Both the position numbers and the translations under genes were made by a program. This document shows positions 7,083-7,153 of a stretch of 7,153 nucleotides of DNA, one piece after another. Position 1 is the stretch's first letter; each line of letters opens with the position of its first letter. This DNA is from Hyphomicrobiales bacterium (lineage in GTDB: Bacteria > Pseudomonadota > Alphaproteobacteria > Rhizobiales > OSC116): NCBI GenBank assembly GCA_013214985.1, contig JABSRY010000120.1, positions 1 to 7,153 of the forward strand, in the 5' to 3' direction. The notes below the pieces were generated by a model that worked only from the letters and a program-made list of their open reading frames with translations, had not been told where the DNA came from and ran no database searches.

Positions 7083-7153
7083 TGTAAGCTGATTCCAGAA
7101 ATTTTTTAAGGTGATTCCAGAAATTTTTTAGGGTGATTCCAGAAATTTCAGGT
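7083..7153. mobile_element. Possible terminus of an IS21-family insertion sequence (continues to the right)
   Basis: The segment begins TGTAAGCTGATTCC and enters closely spaced direct repeats. IS21-family elements (istA/istB) typically begin with TG and carry several short repeated sequences inside each end, which serve as transposase binding sites. The match is to that general organisation and to a TGATTCC-type motif recalled from such elements. No transposase gene is in the window, so the call rests on the end structure alone. Alternatives are iterons or another repeat family. Confidence 0.35.
7090..7153. repeat. Three direct repeats of a 22-bp unit (last one cut or variant)
   Basis: Units start at 7090, 7112 and 7134, each with TGATTCCAGAAATTT. 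The first two are 22 bases long and differ at one position near the end (AAGG versus AGGG after the T-run). The third departs after AAATTT (CAGGT) and reaches the window edge. Spacing is direct, head to tail, with no unique spacers. Confidence 0.9.

Noticed and set aside
7090..7153. CRISPR array
   Set aside because: Units are contiguous with no spacers, and 22 bases with a variable end is not a CRISPR repeat-spacer pattern.

Overview
The window reads as an accessory region from an AT-rich Gram-negative bacterium, probably a gammaproteobacterium. Two things point there: a very large RTX (glycine/aspartate-rich, calcium-binding) protein of the type I-secretion class, and low-GC intergenic DNA. 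The genus cannot be fixed from the sequence.

Layout. (1) Positions 1-4993, minus strand, hold one uninterrupted reading frame that runs off the left edge (1664 codons visible). It is an RTX protein with an N-terminal serine lipase/esterase domain (GHSLGG, nucleophile Ser130), a long charged helical middle, a Ser/Thr linker, an EF-hand-like Asp-rich block and more than 800 residues of nonapeptide repeats. The C-terminus, where a type I secretion signal is expected, lies outside the window. (2) Positions 4994-5725, minus strand, encode a 243-residue protein with two N-terminal membrane helices and a predicted periplasmic domain. It starts at TTG behind a strong ribosome binding site, and its TAA directly abuts the ATG of the lipase, so the two form a translationally coupled pair. 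(3) Positions 5738-6032 are AT-rich intergenic DNA with a perfect 15-bp inverted repeat. (4) About 6033-7009, plus strand, is a decayed gene, read as the C-terminal half of a plasmid-type ParB partition protein, broken by in-frame stops and frameshifts. (5) From about 7083 to the right edge, three direct copies of a 22-bp unit begin, resembling the multiply repeated ends of IS21-family insertion sequences.

The membrane protein and the RTX lipase are the only apparently functional genes. Their coupling suggests the first protein serves the second, as an immunity protein, folding partner or membrane anchor; this is inference. The parB remnant and the possible IS end suggest the pair sits beside the wreckage of a plasmid or integrated element.
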